From SZUA-430 sp964483585 (GTDB lineage: Bacteria; Pseudomonadota; Alphaproteobacteria; Micropepsales; Micropepsaceae): a stretch of 64,000 bases of DNA. The stretch spans positions 22,128 to 86,127 of the forward strand of contig CAZABH010000008.1 of the NCBI GenBank assembly GCA_964483585.1, read 5' to 3'. A program made the position numbers and the translations under genes. A model generated the notes under the pieces. That model ran no database searches and was not told the DNA's origin. It saw only the letters and a program-made list of their open reading frames with translations. Shown here in pieces: positions 8,448 through 17,016 of this stretch. Position 1 is the first letter of the stretch; every line of letters starts with the position of its first letter.

Positions 8448-9155
8448 ATGATGCAGACCCTCATTGCCATCCTGTTGATGGTCGGCTTCGCTCTTGTGCA
8501 GCCGCAGTTTGGTCGCGAGGATTTGGGGCCGGCCGTGCGTGGCGACGCGCGTCCGGCGGCTTCGCCGGGTGATTTCGATTTCTACGTCCTGGCGCTGTCG
8601 TGGTCGCCGACGCATTGTGCCAGTGAGGCGGGGCAGGGGCGGGATGATGACCTGCAGTGTCGCTCCGGGCGGGCCTATGGATTTGTCGTTCATGGATTGT
8701 GGCCTCAGTTCCTGCAGGGTTGGCCGACTTACTGCGCTACAGACGCTCCCCGGCGGGTTGGTGCAGCGGTGATGGAGGCTGCCCTCGAGGTTTCGCCTTC
8801 GCGCAGGCTTATCCAGCACCAGTGGGAGAAGCACGGGACGTGCTCCGGGCTGGGACAGGGGGCCTATTTCCGTGCGGCGGCGCGGGCTGCTGGCGGTGTG
8901 CGCATGCCGGAGGCTTTCGCGAAGCCCGTCCGCCCGGTCGTCACAAGCGCCGATGCCGTGCGGCGGGAATTCCTGCGGGCGAATTCCTGGCTGGATGCGT
9001 CCGCCGTTGTCGTCACTTGCCGGCGCAAGGAGATCGGCGAGGTTCGGGTATGTCTGGACAAAGACTTGCGCGCGCGTGCATGTTCTGCGGAGGTCCAGCG
9101 CAGCCATTGCGGCAGCCGGGAGGCCCGCATGCTGGGCGTGAAGCAATTACGGTGA
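8448..9155 (+). CDS. Secreted ribonuclease T2 family protein
   Basis: A 235-residue protein with an N-terminal hydrophobic export signal (TLIAILLMVGFALVQ). Both conserved active-site segments of the T2 family are present: CAS1 as GFVVHGLWPQ and CAS2 as HQWEKHGTC, with the three expected histidines and glutamate. The opening FYVLALSWSPTHC is also diagnostic. T2 enzymes cleave RNA through 2',3'-cyclic phosphates, here probably in the periplasm. Its start follows the liuB stop by 28 bases. The last codons (QLR and the TGA stop) lie inside the left arm of an inverted-repeat element. It has no evident link to the leucine-pathway genes around it. Confidence 0.92.
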   Translation: MMQTLIAILLMVGFALVQPQFGREDLGPAVRGDARPAASPGDFDFYVLALSWSPTHCASEAGQGRDDDLQCRSGRAYGFVVHGLWPQFLQGWPTYCATDAPRRVGAAVMEAALEVSPSRRLIQHQWEKHGTCSGLGQGAYFRAAARAAGGVRMPEAFAKPVRPVVTSADAVRREFLRANSWLDASAVVVTCRRKEIGEVRVCLDKDLRARACSAEVQRSHCGSREARMLGVKQLR

Positions 9156-9190
9156 CAGTGCACTTATATAGATAAGTGCACTGTCACCGA
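9146..9190. repeat. REP-like inverted repeat, copy 1
   Basis: The arm ACGGTGACAGTGCACTTAT is followed after two bases by its inverted copy, giving a near-perfect stem of about 19 bp. The same arm occurs at 18.0 and 20.8 kb. It lies at the 3' end of the RNase T2 gene, supplies that gene's stop codon, and would fold in RNA between RNase T2 and the hydratase gene. No transposase is encoded near it. Confidence 0.85.
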
Positions 9191-9206
9191 AAATGAGGGT
9201 TTGTGG

Positions 9207-10007
9207 ATGACCGAGGCCATTGAAGATACCGTCCTGCTCAATACGACTCGGGCGGGTGTTGCCGTCGTGACGCTGAACCGGCCGAAGGTGCACAATGCCT
9301 TCAACCCTGACGTGATCACGCGGCTCAAGGACATCTTCGAGACGCTGAAGGGCGCGGATGGCGTGCGGGTTGTGCTGCTCGAAGGGGCGGGGCCCAGCTT
9401 CTCGGCGGGCGCGGACCTCGCCTGGATGCGGGCAGCCGCGGATTACACCAGTGACGACAACCGCGCGGATGCGGGCGACATGGCGGGCATGCTGCACATG
9501 CTGCACACGCTGCCGCAGGTGACGATCGCGCTGGTGCATGGGGCGGCGATGGCGGGGGGCTGCGGGCTGGTCTCGGCCTGCGATATCGCGATTGCCACGC
9601 GCTCGGCTTCTTTTGGCCTTTCGGAGGTCAGGCTCGGCATCATTCCGGCCGTGATCTCGCCCTATGTGATGCGTGCGATCGGTGCGCGGGCGGCGAGCCG
9701 CTATTTCCTGACGGCTGAGCGGTTCGACGCCGAGACCGCGCACGCGCTGGGCCTCATTCATGTGCTGGTCGAGGACAATGACGGGCTTGCAAAGGAGGCA
9801 GAGAGGATCGTGCAGCAGGTGTTCACCTGCGCGCCCGGCGCCATTGATGCTGCCAAGGACCTGATCCGCGTGGTCGAGGGCCGCCCGATCGATGCGGGCC
9901 TGAGGGCCGAGACCTCGCGGCGCATCGCGGAGCGGCGTGCAAGCGATGAGGCCAAGGAGGGCTTGTCGGCCTTCCTGCAGAAGCGCAAACCGCGCTGGGC
10001 CGAGTAG
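9207..10007 (+). CDS. liuC: Enoyl-CoA hydratase family, probable methylglutaconyl-CoA hydratase
   Basis: A 266-residue crotonase-fold protein. The oxyanion-hole segments are GPSFSAGADLAWM and GAAMAGGCGLVSACDIAIATRSA; the latter with the following FGLSEVRLGIIPAVISPYV is typical of LiuC-type hydratases. It would hydrate 3-methylglutaconyl-CoA to HMG-CoA, the step after methylcrotonyl-CoA carboxylase, whose alpha subunit starts seven bases downstream. The start is taken at ATG 9207; a TTG codon two codons earlier is also open. The missing pathway members, isovaleryl-CoA dehydrogenase and HMG-CoA lyase, are not in the window. Confidence 0.9.
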   Translation: MTEAIEDTVLLNTTRAGVAVVTLNRPKVHNAFNPDVITRLKDIFETLKGADGVRVVLLEGAGPSFSAGADLAWMRAAADYTSDDNRADAGDMAGMLHMLHTLPQVTIALVHGAAMAGGCGLVSACDIAIATRSASFGLSEVRLGIIPAVISPYVMRAIGARAASRYFLTAERFDAETAHALGLIHVLVEDNDGLAKEAERIVQQVFTCAPGAIDAAKDLIRVVEGRPIDAGLRAETSRRIAERRASDEAKEGLSAFLQKRKPRWAE

Positions 10008-10014
10008 GGAGCCC

Positions 10015-12003
10015 ATGTTCAAGTCACTTCTGATCGCCAACCGGGGCGAGATCGCCTGTCGCGTCATGCGCACTGCGCGGCGACTCGGGATACGCACGAT
10101 TGCCGTTTACTCGGACGCCGACGCCTGCAGCCCGCATGTCGCGATGGCAGACCAGTCGGTCCGGATCGGGCCTGCGCCTGCAGGCGAGAGCTACCTCAGC
10201 AGCGATGCGATCCTGGCTGCGGCGCGCGCGAGCGGCGCCGAGGCGATCCATCCCGGTTATGGGTTCTTGTCGGAAAACCCGGGCTTTGCGGATGCCTGTG
10301 TTGCGGCGGGTATCGTGTTTGTCGGACCGCCGGCGTCGGCGATCCGGGCCATGGGGCTGAAGGATGCGGCCAAGGCCCTGATGATGAAGGCCGGCGTGCC
10401 CGTGGTGCCCGGCTATTTCGGGGACGACCAGTCGCCCGAGCACCTCGCGCAGGAGGCGGCGCGCATCGGCTATCCGGTCTTGATCAAGGCGGTGGCCGGT
10501 GGAGGCGGCAAGGGCATGCGGCGGGTCGATGCTGCAGCCGACTTCGTCAAGGCCCTGGAAGGCGCGCAGCGCGAGGCCCTGTCGGCCTTCGGCGATGCGC
10601 GCGTGCTTGTCGAGAAATATGTTTCGACGCCACGGCACATCGAGATCCAGGTGTTTGCCGATGGCCACGGCAATGCCGTGCACCTGTTCGAACGCGACTG
10701 CTCGCTGCAGCGGCGCCACCAGAAGGTCATCGAGGAAGCGCCTGCGCCCGGGATGCCTGAGAGCCTGCGAGCCAGGATGGGGGCGGCCGCTGTCACGTGC
10801 GCCAAGGCGATCGGCTATCGGGGGGCGGGGACGGTCGAGTTCATCGTTGATGGCTCGAAGGGTCTTGTCGATGACGGCTTCTACTTCATGGAGATGAATA
10901 CGCGGCTGCAGGTCGAGCATCCTGTCACCGAGATGATCACGGGGCATGACCTGGTCGAGTGGCAGCTGCGCGTGGCTGCTGGCGAGCGTTTGCCTGTCGA
11001 CCAGGAGGGGCTTCGCATCGAGGGCCATGCGGTGGAAGTGCGCCTCTATGCGGAAGATCCGGTCAAGGGTTTCCTGCCGTCGACTGGGCGGCTTGCGCGG
11101 CTGCGTTTGCCGGCGGCGGGCGAGCATGTGCGGGTCGATGCCGGTGTCGCCGAGGGTGGCGAGGTGTCGATGTTCTACGATCCGATGATCGCCAAGGTCA
11201 TTGCGTGGAACCGCACGCGCGAGGCGGCGCTCGGGACGCTTGCCGATGCGCTGGAGACCGCCGAGGTTGCCGGCGTGCGGACAAATTTGGGTTTCCTGGT
11301 TTCGACCCTGCGCCACCCGGCGATGATCGACGGGCATGTCGATACGGGCTTCATCGATCGCCACAAGGCGGCGCTCGTCGCGGTTCCAGAGGGCCTTGGC
11401 GAGGACGCGCTGCGGCTTGCGGTGGTCCATCTGTTGCTGGCGCGTGGGCGCGGTCGTGCGGTGAGTTCGCCGTGGGATGCGCTCGATGGCTGGCGGCTTG
11501 GCGGGCAGCGCCAGACGGAAGTTTTGCGGTTCAAGCTTGCGGGCAAGGAGCGCGTGGTGACCGTTATCCATGGCGCTGTTGCGTGGCGGCTGGTCGAGGG
11601 TGAGCGCAGTGCCGAGGTTACGGCGCGGTTCGTCGACGGGGACCGGATCGAGGCCATCATCGATGGGCGGCGGGTGACGGGCAGTGTCGCCCCATCGCGC
11701 TTCCAGCTTGCGGTGCTGCTGCGCGGACACAATTTCGCTGTCGAGGTGCATGATCCGCTGGGCAGTGCTGACACGGGTGATGTCGGCGCCAACGAGGTGC
11801 GCTCACCGATGCCGGGCAAGGTCTCTCAGGTCCTGGTCAAGGCGGGTGACCGCGTCCGCAAGGGGCAGGCCCTTGCCGTGCTGGAGGCCATGAAGATGGA
11901 GCATACGCTTTCATCGCCCGGCGACCACACGATCAAGGCCGTGCCGTTCAAGGCGGGTGACCAGGTCGACGAGGGCGTCGCTATCGTCTCGTTCGAGACA
12001 TAG
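10015..12003 (+). CDS. liuD: Methylcrotonyl-CoA carboxylase, biotin-carboxylase (alpha) subunit
   Basis: A 662-residue protein with three parts: an N-terminal biotin carboxylase (FKSLLIANRGEIACRVMRTARRLGI; ATP-grasp loop GGGGKGMR; MEMNTRLQVEHPVTEMITG), a middle BT-like linker, and a C-terminal biotinyl domain with the acceptor lysine in EAMKMEH. It uses ATP and bicarbonate to charge biotin for the beta subunit. ATG 10015 is preceded by GGGAG and lies seven bases after liuC. Propionyl-CoA carboxylase alpha is the main alternative, but adjacency to liuC and the MCC-type beta subunit favours leucine catabolism. Confidence 0.94.
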   Translation: MFKSLLIANRGEIACRVMRTARRLGIRTIAVYSDADACSPHVAMADQSVRIGPAPAGESYLSSDAILAAARASGAEAIHPGYGFLSENPGFADACVAAGIVFVGPPASAIRAMGLKDAAKALMMKAGVPVVPGYFGDDQSPEHLAQEAARIGYPVLIKAVAGGGGKGMRRVDAAADFVKALEGAQREALSAFGDARVLVEKYVSTPRHIEIQVFADGHGNAVHLFERDCSLQRRHQKVIEEAPAPGMPESLRARMGAAAVTCAKAIGYRGAGTVEFIVDGSKGLVDDGFYFMEMNTRLQVEHPVTEMITGHDLVEWQLRVAAGERLPVDQEGLRIEGHAVEVRLYAEDPVKGFLPSTGRLARLRLPAAGEHVRVDAGVAEGGEVSMFYDPMIAKVIAWNRTREAALGTLADALETAEVAGVRTNLGFLVSTLRHPAMIDGHVDTGFIDRHKAALVAVPEGLGEDALRLAVVHLLLARGRGRAVSSPWDALDGWRLGGQRQTEVLRFKLAGKERVVTVIHGAVAWRLVEGERSAEVTARFVDGDRIEAIIDGRRVTGSVAPSRFQLAVLLRGHNFAVEVHDPLGSADTGDVGANEVRSPMPGKVSQVLVKAGDRVRKGQALAVLEAMKMEHTLSSPGDHTIKAVPFKAGDQVDEGVAIVSFET

Positions 12004-12017
12004 ACCTCACAAGCGAA

Positions 12018-12039
12018 AGGGGCGCCATCTGGCGCCCCT
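12018..12039. terminator. GC-rich hairpin terminator after liuD
   Basis: AGGGGCGCC-ATCT-GGCGCCCCT is a perfect 9-bp stem 15 bases after the liuD stop and 26 bases before the end of the convergent DUF3011 gene. There is no strong T run, so it may act as a bidirectional pause or terminator. Confidence 0.65.
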
Positions 12040-12064
12040 GCATTCATTTCTGTCTGTTGGACTG

Positions 12065-12787
12065 TCAGTTGTAGACCGCAAAGTCGGCGCGGCACCCCTT
12101 GTCTACCCAAACGCCCCTGCGGTCATAGCCCCATGACGTGTTGAAGCGGCAGGCACTGGTGCTGCGCTGGCGGATCAGTTCGACATCTCCGCGCACGCGA
12201 ACGGCGCAATAGGTGTACTTGTTCTTGTTTGAATTGCAGGACACGACCTTGTGCGGACGGCTGTAGTAGCCGCCTTGCGGCGGTGGCGGGTAACCACCCT
12301 GGCCGTAGATGCCCGGAGGTGGCGGCGGCGGGTAAGACCCGTTCGGGTAGCCGCCTGGAGGCGGCGGTGGCGGGTAGCCGCCCGGGCCATATCCCGGCGG
12401 TGGTGGCGGTGGTTCCTGCCGGTTCGGGTCGCCGTCATCGCCGGACGTTGCCGCAAGGATTCCCAGTGCAAGGATGCCAAGACCGATGGCCGCGGCTGTG
12501 TCGCCCTTGCCTTTGTCCTTCTTGCCGATGCGGAAGGTCGCGCTGCAACCGTTTGCAACCCAAATCCCGGTCCGGTCATAGCCCCACGTGTCATCGAAAT
12601 AGCAGGCATAAGCCGAGTGCTGATAAATCAGTTCAACGCCGCGCGAGGTGTCTGCGTCGCAGTAATTGCTGGCCCCGGGGCGCGAGCCGCATCGTACTTC
12701 CTGCGCTGATGCCGGCGCTGCTAAAGCAAGCGATAGGCCAATGGCTGCGGCCGTGCAGGTTGCGGTCATTACCGGTTTGAGTTTCAT
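12065..12787 (-). CDS. Secreted DUF3011 protein with two repeats and a Pro/Gly-rich linker
   Basis: A 240-residue protein starting at ATG 12787 with a clear signal peptide ending APASAQ. Two DUF3011-type repeats share the pattern YC-x-G-VELI-x-QRS-x-C-F-x-TWGYDR-x-GVWV-x-GC-x-ADF: residues about 30-80 and about 190-238. Conserved Cys pairs in each repeat suggest disulfides. Between them are a hydrophobic segment (AAIGLGILALGILAATSG) and a linker of repeated PPPPPPGGYP-like units with Gly and Tyr, suggesting an extended, surface-exposed spacer. Function of DUF3011 is unknown. Envelope location is well supported by the sequence; whether the middle hydrophobic segment spans a membrane is open. 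Confidence 0.85.
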   Translation of the reverse strand: MKLKPVMTATCTAAAIGLSLALAAPASAQEVRCGSRPGASNYCDADTSRGVELIYQHSAYACYFDDTWGYDRTGIWVANGCSATFRIGKKDKGKGDTAAAIGLGILALGILAATSGDDGDPNRQEPPPPPPGYGPGGYPPPPPPGGYPNGSYPPPPPPGIYGQGGYPPPPQGGYYSRPHKVVSCNSNKNKYTYCAVRVRGDVELIRQRSTSACRFNTSWGYDRRGVWVDKGCRADFAVYN

Positions 12788-12936
12788 GGATCGATTCTCC
12801 AGCCGTCCGAGCATATGATTACATCCTGTTTGCAAGCTGGTTTGCAAGCCTGTGCAGGCATGTCCTATCGTGATAGTAGTTTCTCTTGATCCTTTTGGTT
12901 AGCTAACGTTTTCGCGGAAACATCACGGAGATGAAC

Positions 12937-13272
12937 ATGAGACGCGCGCTTTTCCTGACTGCAATTCCGCTTGTGGTCTCGCTTTCAGCTCCGGTCTTGG
13001 CAGCGCCTGGCGACTACAACGATGACGGCACCATCAGCCGTGAGGAATTCCGCAATCAGGCGGCCAAGGCTGCCTTCGCAGCCGACAAGAACCAGAACGG
13101 TTTCATCGATGCGGATGAGTTCAAGCTGACGGACGAGCAGCGCCGGGCCATGGATGCGAATGGCGATGGAAAGGTGTCGGTCGAGGAATTCCAGGCCGGG
13201 CAGGTCGCCGGGTTCGATGCTCTCGACACGAACAAGAACGGGACGCTTGAGGCCAGCGAGAAGGGGCGCTGA
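12937..13272 (+). CDS. Secreted four-EF-hand protein
   Basis: A 111-residue protein with a signal peptide (MRRALFLTAIPLVVSLSAPV, cut after VLAAP). Four EF-hand loops follow in register: DYNDDGTISREEF, DKNQNGFIDADEF, DANGDGKVSVEEF and DTNKNGTLEASE. Residues at the Ca2+-coordinating positions 1, 3, 5 and 12 are mostly acidic or Asn. It is probably a periplasmic calcium-binding protein, resembling small calmodulin-like proteins of Alphaproteobacteria. I chose ATG 12937 because GGAG lies six bases before it, while ATG 12931 touches that GGAG. The DUF1489 gene follows within three bases. Confidence 0.88.
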   Translation: MRRALFLTAIPLVVSLSAPVLAAPGDYNDDGTISREEFRNQAAKAAFAADKNQNGFIDADEFKLTDEQRRAMDANGDGKVSVEEFQAGQVAGFDALDTNKNGTLEASEKGR

Positions 13273-13274
13273 AC

Positions 13275-13706
13275 CTGGCGCTGCACATCATCAAGCTTTG
13301 TGTTGGTGCAGACTCGGTTGCGGATCTGCGCGCCTGGCAGCAGAGCCATCTTGCTGCCCTGCGCAAGCGCGGGCTGAAGGCGGAGCAGTTCCATACCACG
13401 CGCATGATCCCAAAGCGGCGTGATGAGGTGCTTGACGGCGGGTCGCTCTATTGGGTGATCAAGGGCTTCACCGCTGTGCGGCAGGTGCTGGCCGATATCA
13501 GGCCGTTCACCGACCATGACGGGGTGCAGCGGTGTCACCTGGTTCTCGAGCCTGAACTGATTGCGGTGACGCCGCGTCCACGACGTCCTTTCCAAGGGTG
13601 GCGCTATCTTGATCCCAAGGATGTGCCGCCGGATGTGGGCTCTACCGGCGGAGAGGAAATGCCCGAGCAGTTGAGGCGGGAGCTGGCCGAGCTGGGCTTG
13701 CTATGA
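13275..13706 (+). CDS. DUF1489 family protein, apparent CTG start
   Basis: A 143-residue protein. Members of DUF1489, conserved in Alphaproteobacteria and of unknown function, begin MALHLIKLCVG and continue DSxxDLxxWQ. Here the frame reads ALHIIKLCVGADSVADLRAWQ right after codon CTG 13275, and the rest (HTTRMIPKRRDEVLDGGSLYWVIKG, PRRPFQGWRYL) follows to the expected length. No ATG, GTG or TTG lies between the in-frame stop TGA 13248 and the conserved region; the first ATG, at 13404, would delete the N-terminal third. AAGGGG sits eight bases before CTG 13275. The CTG start is therefore inferred from family alignment and ribosome-binding-site spacing. Confidence 0.85.
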   Translation: MALHIIKLCVGADSVADLRAWQQSHLAALRKRGLKAEQFHTTRMIPKRRDEVLDGGSLYWVIKGFTAVRQVLADIRPFTDHDGVQRCHLVLEPELIAVTPRPRRPFQGWRYLDPKDVPPDVGSTGGEEMPEQLRRELAELGLL

Positions 13707-13738
13707 TTTCCGCTATGCGACAATTTGTTCTATTTTTG

Positions 13739-13766
13739 TTTTCGGCGTTTTCGGCGATATTCGGCG
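13739..13766 (+). promoter_or_regulatory. Tandem TTTTCGGCG repeats upstream of putA
   Basis: Two exact 9-bp copies of TTTTCGGCG (13739-13747, 13748-13756) are followed by ATATTCGGCG (13757-13766). They lie in the 166-base gap before putA, about 107 bases from its start. A near-helical period of 9-10 bp would place repeats on one DNA face, as expected for a regulator that binds cooperatively. putA is often under an Lrp-type PutR; assignment here is inference. Confidence 0.4.
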
Positions 13767-13872
13767 CTGTCAATCCATAGCGTCGGACTCCGTCCTTCGG
13801 ACAGGCAGGCAGTGATGCTGCCCCCTGAAAAAGCGCCTCCGGCATCTTGCGTCGAGGGGGCGCGGCGTAGGA

Positions 13873-16800
13873 ATGTCCCGCCCCATGACCCTGGACCATG
13901 CGCGCCACGAGATGGCGCGGCTCTATCTGGCCGATGAGGCTTCCACCGTCGAGGCGCTGCTGCCGCAGGCGCGCCTGAGCGCGCGCGAGCGTGCCGAGAC
14001 CGAAGCGGTGGCGCGCGACCTCGTGCGGCGCGTGCGCGCGCAGCGCAACCGCGGGGGGCTCGATGCCTTCCTGCATCAATACGCGCTGTCGACCGAAGAG
14101 GGTGTGGTGCTCATGTGCCTCGCCGAGGCGCTGCTGCGGGTGCCCGATGCCGAAACGGCTGACCGGCTGATCCGCGACAAGATCGGCAGTGCGCACTGGG
14201 ACCGGCACCTGGGCCAATCGAATTCCGTGTTCGTCAATGCCTCGACATGGGCGCTGATGCTTACCGGCCATGTGGTCAAGCTGGGCGATGGCCCGCAGGA
14301 CTGGTCGGCGGTGCTGGGGCGGCTTGTCCAGCGCAGCGGCGAGCCGATCATCCGCCAGGCCATGACGACGGCTATGCGGATCATGGGCGGGCAGTTCGTG
14401 CTGGGCCGGACGATTGCGGAGGCCCTGAAGCGCGGCAGCGATGCGGCCAAGCGCGGTTTCCGCTTCTCGTTCGACATGCTGGGCGAGGCGGCCATGACGC
14501 GCGAGGATGCCGAGCGCTATGCCCGCGCCTATGCCGATGCGATCGGCTCCATTGCCGCGCATGAGCGCGGGCGCGGCGGGGATATCTTCACGCGCAACTC
14601 GATCTCGGTGAAGCTCTCGGCCGTGCATCCGCGGCTGGAGGCGCTCAAGATGGGGCGCGTCATGCCCGAGATCCTGCCGCGGCTCATGCCTCTCTGCCTG
14701 GCGGCGAAGGAGGCCGGCATCGGCTTCACGATCGACGCCGAGGAGGCAGACCGGCTTGAGCTGCAGCTCGACATCTTCGAGGCCCTGGCCGGTGCGCCGG
14801 AGCTTCGCGGCTGGGAGGGTTTGGGCCTTGCGGTCCAGGCCTACCAGAAGCGCGCGCCGGCGGTGATCGATTGGCTTGCGGGTGTCGCCCAGCGCCATCA
14901 GCGCCGCTTGCCCGTGCGCCTGGTGAAGGGCGCCTATTGGGACAGCGAGATCAAGCGGGCGCAGGAGGCGGGGATCGAGGGCTATCCCGTGTACACGCGC
15001 AAGGCGTCGACCGATGTGTCGTATCTTGCGTGCGCACGGAAGTTGCTTGCCGATCCGGCGGCGTTCTTCCCGATGTTTGCCACCCACAACGCGCATACGC
15101 TTGCTGCAGTGCGCACGCTTGCGGGCAATCGCGGGGACTATGAATTCCAGCGCCTGCACGGCATGGGCGAGGAGCTCTATGACGAGGCGGTGGGTGCCGA
15201 TCGACTGGGCGCGCAGTGCCGCATCTATGCGCCTGTCGGCGCGCATGAGGACCTGCTTGCCTATCTGGTGCGCCGCCTGCTTGAGAACGGCGCAAACACT
15301 TCTTTTGTCAATCGCCTCGCCGATGACGAGGCCCCCATTGAAGCCATCATTGCCGATCCGGTCGAGCAGGTTGAAGCCATGACACAGAAATCGCATCCGC
15401 GTATTCCCCTGCCGGTGAACCTTTTTGCAGACCGTTTGAACTCTCGTGGCGTTCTGCTCAGCGATCCGACGCGGGCCGCGCCCCTGATGAAGGCGATCGG
15501 CGAGGCCGTTGCAGCACCGCTGCATGCAACGCCGCTGATTGCGGGAGAGGTTGTTTCGGGCACGGCGCGTGCGATGTTCGATCCTGCCCTCAGGTCGCGG
15601 CAGATCGGTTCTTGCGTCGATGGTACGCCTGAGGTCGCGGCGCGCGCGGCGCAGTCTGCGGCGGCGGCGCAGGCGGACTGGGACAGGCTTGGCGGTTCCA
15701 GGCGGGCCGAGATCCTGAACCGTGCGGCCGACCTGTTCGAGCGCGATGCCGCGACGCTGATCGGCCTGTGCGTCCGGGAGGCGGGAAAGACCGTCGCCAA
15801 TGGCATTGCTGACGTGCGGGAGGCGGTCGATTTCCTGCGCTATTACGCGAACCTCGCGCGCGAGGAGTTTTCGGTGGCCAAGGTGCTGCCGGGTCCGACG
15901 GGCGAGCGCAACGAGCTGTCGCTGCATGGACGGGGCGTCTTTGCCTGCATCAGCCCCTGGAACTTCCCCGTTGCGATCTTCACGGGGCAGGTGGCCGGGG
16001 CGCTTGCTGCCGGCAATGCGGTTGTCGCCAAGCCTGCCGAGCAGACACCGCTTGCGGCATTTGTCGCAACGCGGCTGTTGCATGAGGCGGGCGTGCCCGG
16101 CGACGTGCTTCACTTCGTGCCTGGGGACGGACCTTCCGTCGGCGGGGCGCTGGTGCGCGACGCCCATGTGGCGGGCGTTGCCTTCACGGGCGGCACCGAC
16201 ACGGCGCGGCGGATCAACCGGATGCTGGCCGATCGCGATGGCGCCATCCCGCCCTTCATTGCCGAGACCGGTGGCCTGAACGCGATGATCGCGGATTCGA
16301 CGGCTCTGCCCGAGCAGCTGGTGCGCGATGCGGTGATGTCGGCCTTCGACAGTGCTGGGCAGCGCTGCTCGGCGCTGCGGGTCCTGTTCCTGCAGGCGGA
16401 CATCGCCGACAAGGTGCTCAAGCTGCTCGAGGGGGCGGTTGCGGAGCTGAAGGTTGGCGATCCGATGAAGCTCGATACCGATATCGGGCCCGTGATCGAT
16501 GCCGAGGCGCTGGCGATGCTGCAGGCCCATGCGGCGCGCATGAAGGTCGAGGGAAGGCTGATCGTCGAGGCCAGCCTCGATGGGGCTGAAACGGCGGCGG
16601 GGTATTTCTTTGCGCCGCGGGCCTACGAGATCGACGGCATTGCGCGGCTTGAACGCGAGGTCTTCGGGCCAATCCTGCATGTGGTGCGCTATCAGGCGAG
16701 CCACCTGCCGCAGGTCTGCGAGGCGATCAACCGGACGGGCTATGGCCTGACGCTTGGCGTTCATACGCGGATCCAGGAGACGGCCGATTTCGTGCGGGCG

Positions 16801-17016
16801 CGCGCGCGGGTGGGCAATCTTTACGTCAATCGCAACCAGATCGGTGCCGTGGTCGGCGTGCAGCCGTTCGGTGGCGAAGGGCTCTCGGGCACGGGGCCGA
16901 AGGCGGGTGGGCCCCATTACCTGCATCGCTTTGCCGTCGAGCGCACGGCCTGCACCAACACGACGGCGGCGGGCGGCAATGCCAGCCTCCTGTCTCTGGG
17001 TGATGCGGGGGCGTGA
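13873..17016 (+). CDS. putA: Bifunctional proline dehydrogenase / P5C dehydrogenase
   Basis: A 1047-residue protein that converts proline to glutamate. The N-terminal half is the FAD proline dehydrogenase barrel (GGDIFTRNSISVKLSAVHPR, LPVRLVKGAYWDSEIKRAQ, LHGMGEELYD, YAPVGAHEDLLAYLVRRLLENGAN). The C-terminal half is an aldehyde dehydrogenase: CISPWNFPVAIFTGQ, general-base Glu in AETGGLNAMI (about residue 796) and nucleophile Cys in SAGQRCSALRV (about residue 830). It lacks the ribbon-helix-helix DNA-binding domain of E. coli PutA, so it should not autoregulate. Length is normal for short-type PutA. A shared tunnel between the two active sites is known for the family. Confidence 0.97.
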   Translation: MSRPMTLDHARHEMARLYLADEASTVEALLPQARLSARERAETEAVARDLVRRVRAQRNRGGLDAFLHQYALSTEEGVVLMCLAEALLRVPDAETADRLIRDKIGSAHWDRHLGQSNSVFVNASTWALMLTGHVVKLGDGPQDWSAVLGRLVQRSGEPIIRQAMTTAMRIMGGQFVLGRTIAEALKRGSDAAKRGFRFSFDMLGEAAMTREDAERYARAYADAIGSIAAHERGRGGDIFTRNSISVKLSAVHPRLEALKMGRVMPEILPRLMPLCLAAKEAGIGFTIDAEEADRLELQLDIFEALAGAPELRGWEGLGLAVQAYQKRAPAVIDWLAGVAQRHQRRLPVRLVKGAYWDSEIKRAQEAGIEGYPVYTRKASTDVSYLACARKLLADPAAFFPMFATHNAHTLAAVRTLAGNRGDYEFQRLHGMGEELYDEAVGADRLGAQCRIYAPVGAHEDLLAYLVRRLLENGANTSFVNRLADDEAPIEAIIADPVEQVEAMTQKSHPRIPLPVNLFADRLNSRGVLLSDPTRAAPLMKAIGEAVAAPLHATPLIAGEVVSGTARAMFDPALRSRQIGSCVDGTPEVAARAAQSAAAAQADWDRLGGSRRAEILNRAADLFERDAATLIGLCVREAGKTVANGIADVREAVDFLRYYANLAREEFSVAKVLPGPTGERNELSLHGRGVFACISPWNFPVAIFTGQVAGALAAGNAVVAKPAEQTPLAAFVATRLLHEAGVPGDVLHFVPGDGPSVGGALVRDAHVAGVAFTGGTDTARRINRMLADRDGAIPPFIAETGGLNAMIADSTALPEQLVRDAVMSAFDSAGQRCSALRVLFLQADIADKVLKLLEGAVAELKVGDPMKLDTDIGPVIDAEALAMLQAHAARMKVEGRLIVEASLDGAETAAGYFFAPRAYEIDGIARLEREVFGPILHVVRYQASHLPQVCEAINRTGYGLTLGVHTRIQETADFVRARARVGNLYVNRNQIGAVVGVQPFGGEGLSGTGPKAGGPHYLHRFAVERTACTNTTAAGGNASLLSLGDAGA

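Noticed and set aside
10024..11751. Long minus-strand open frame antisense to liuD
   Set aside because: Same low-complexity character and antisense to a well-identified gene.
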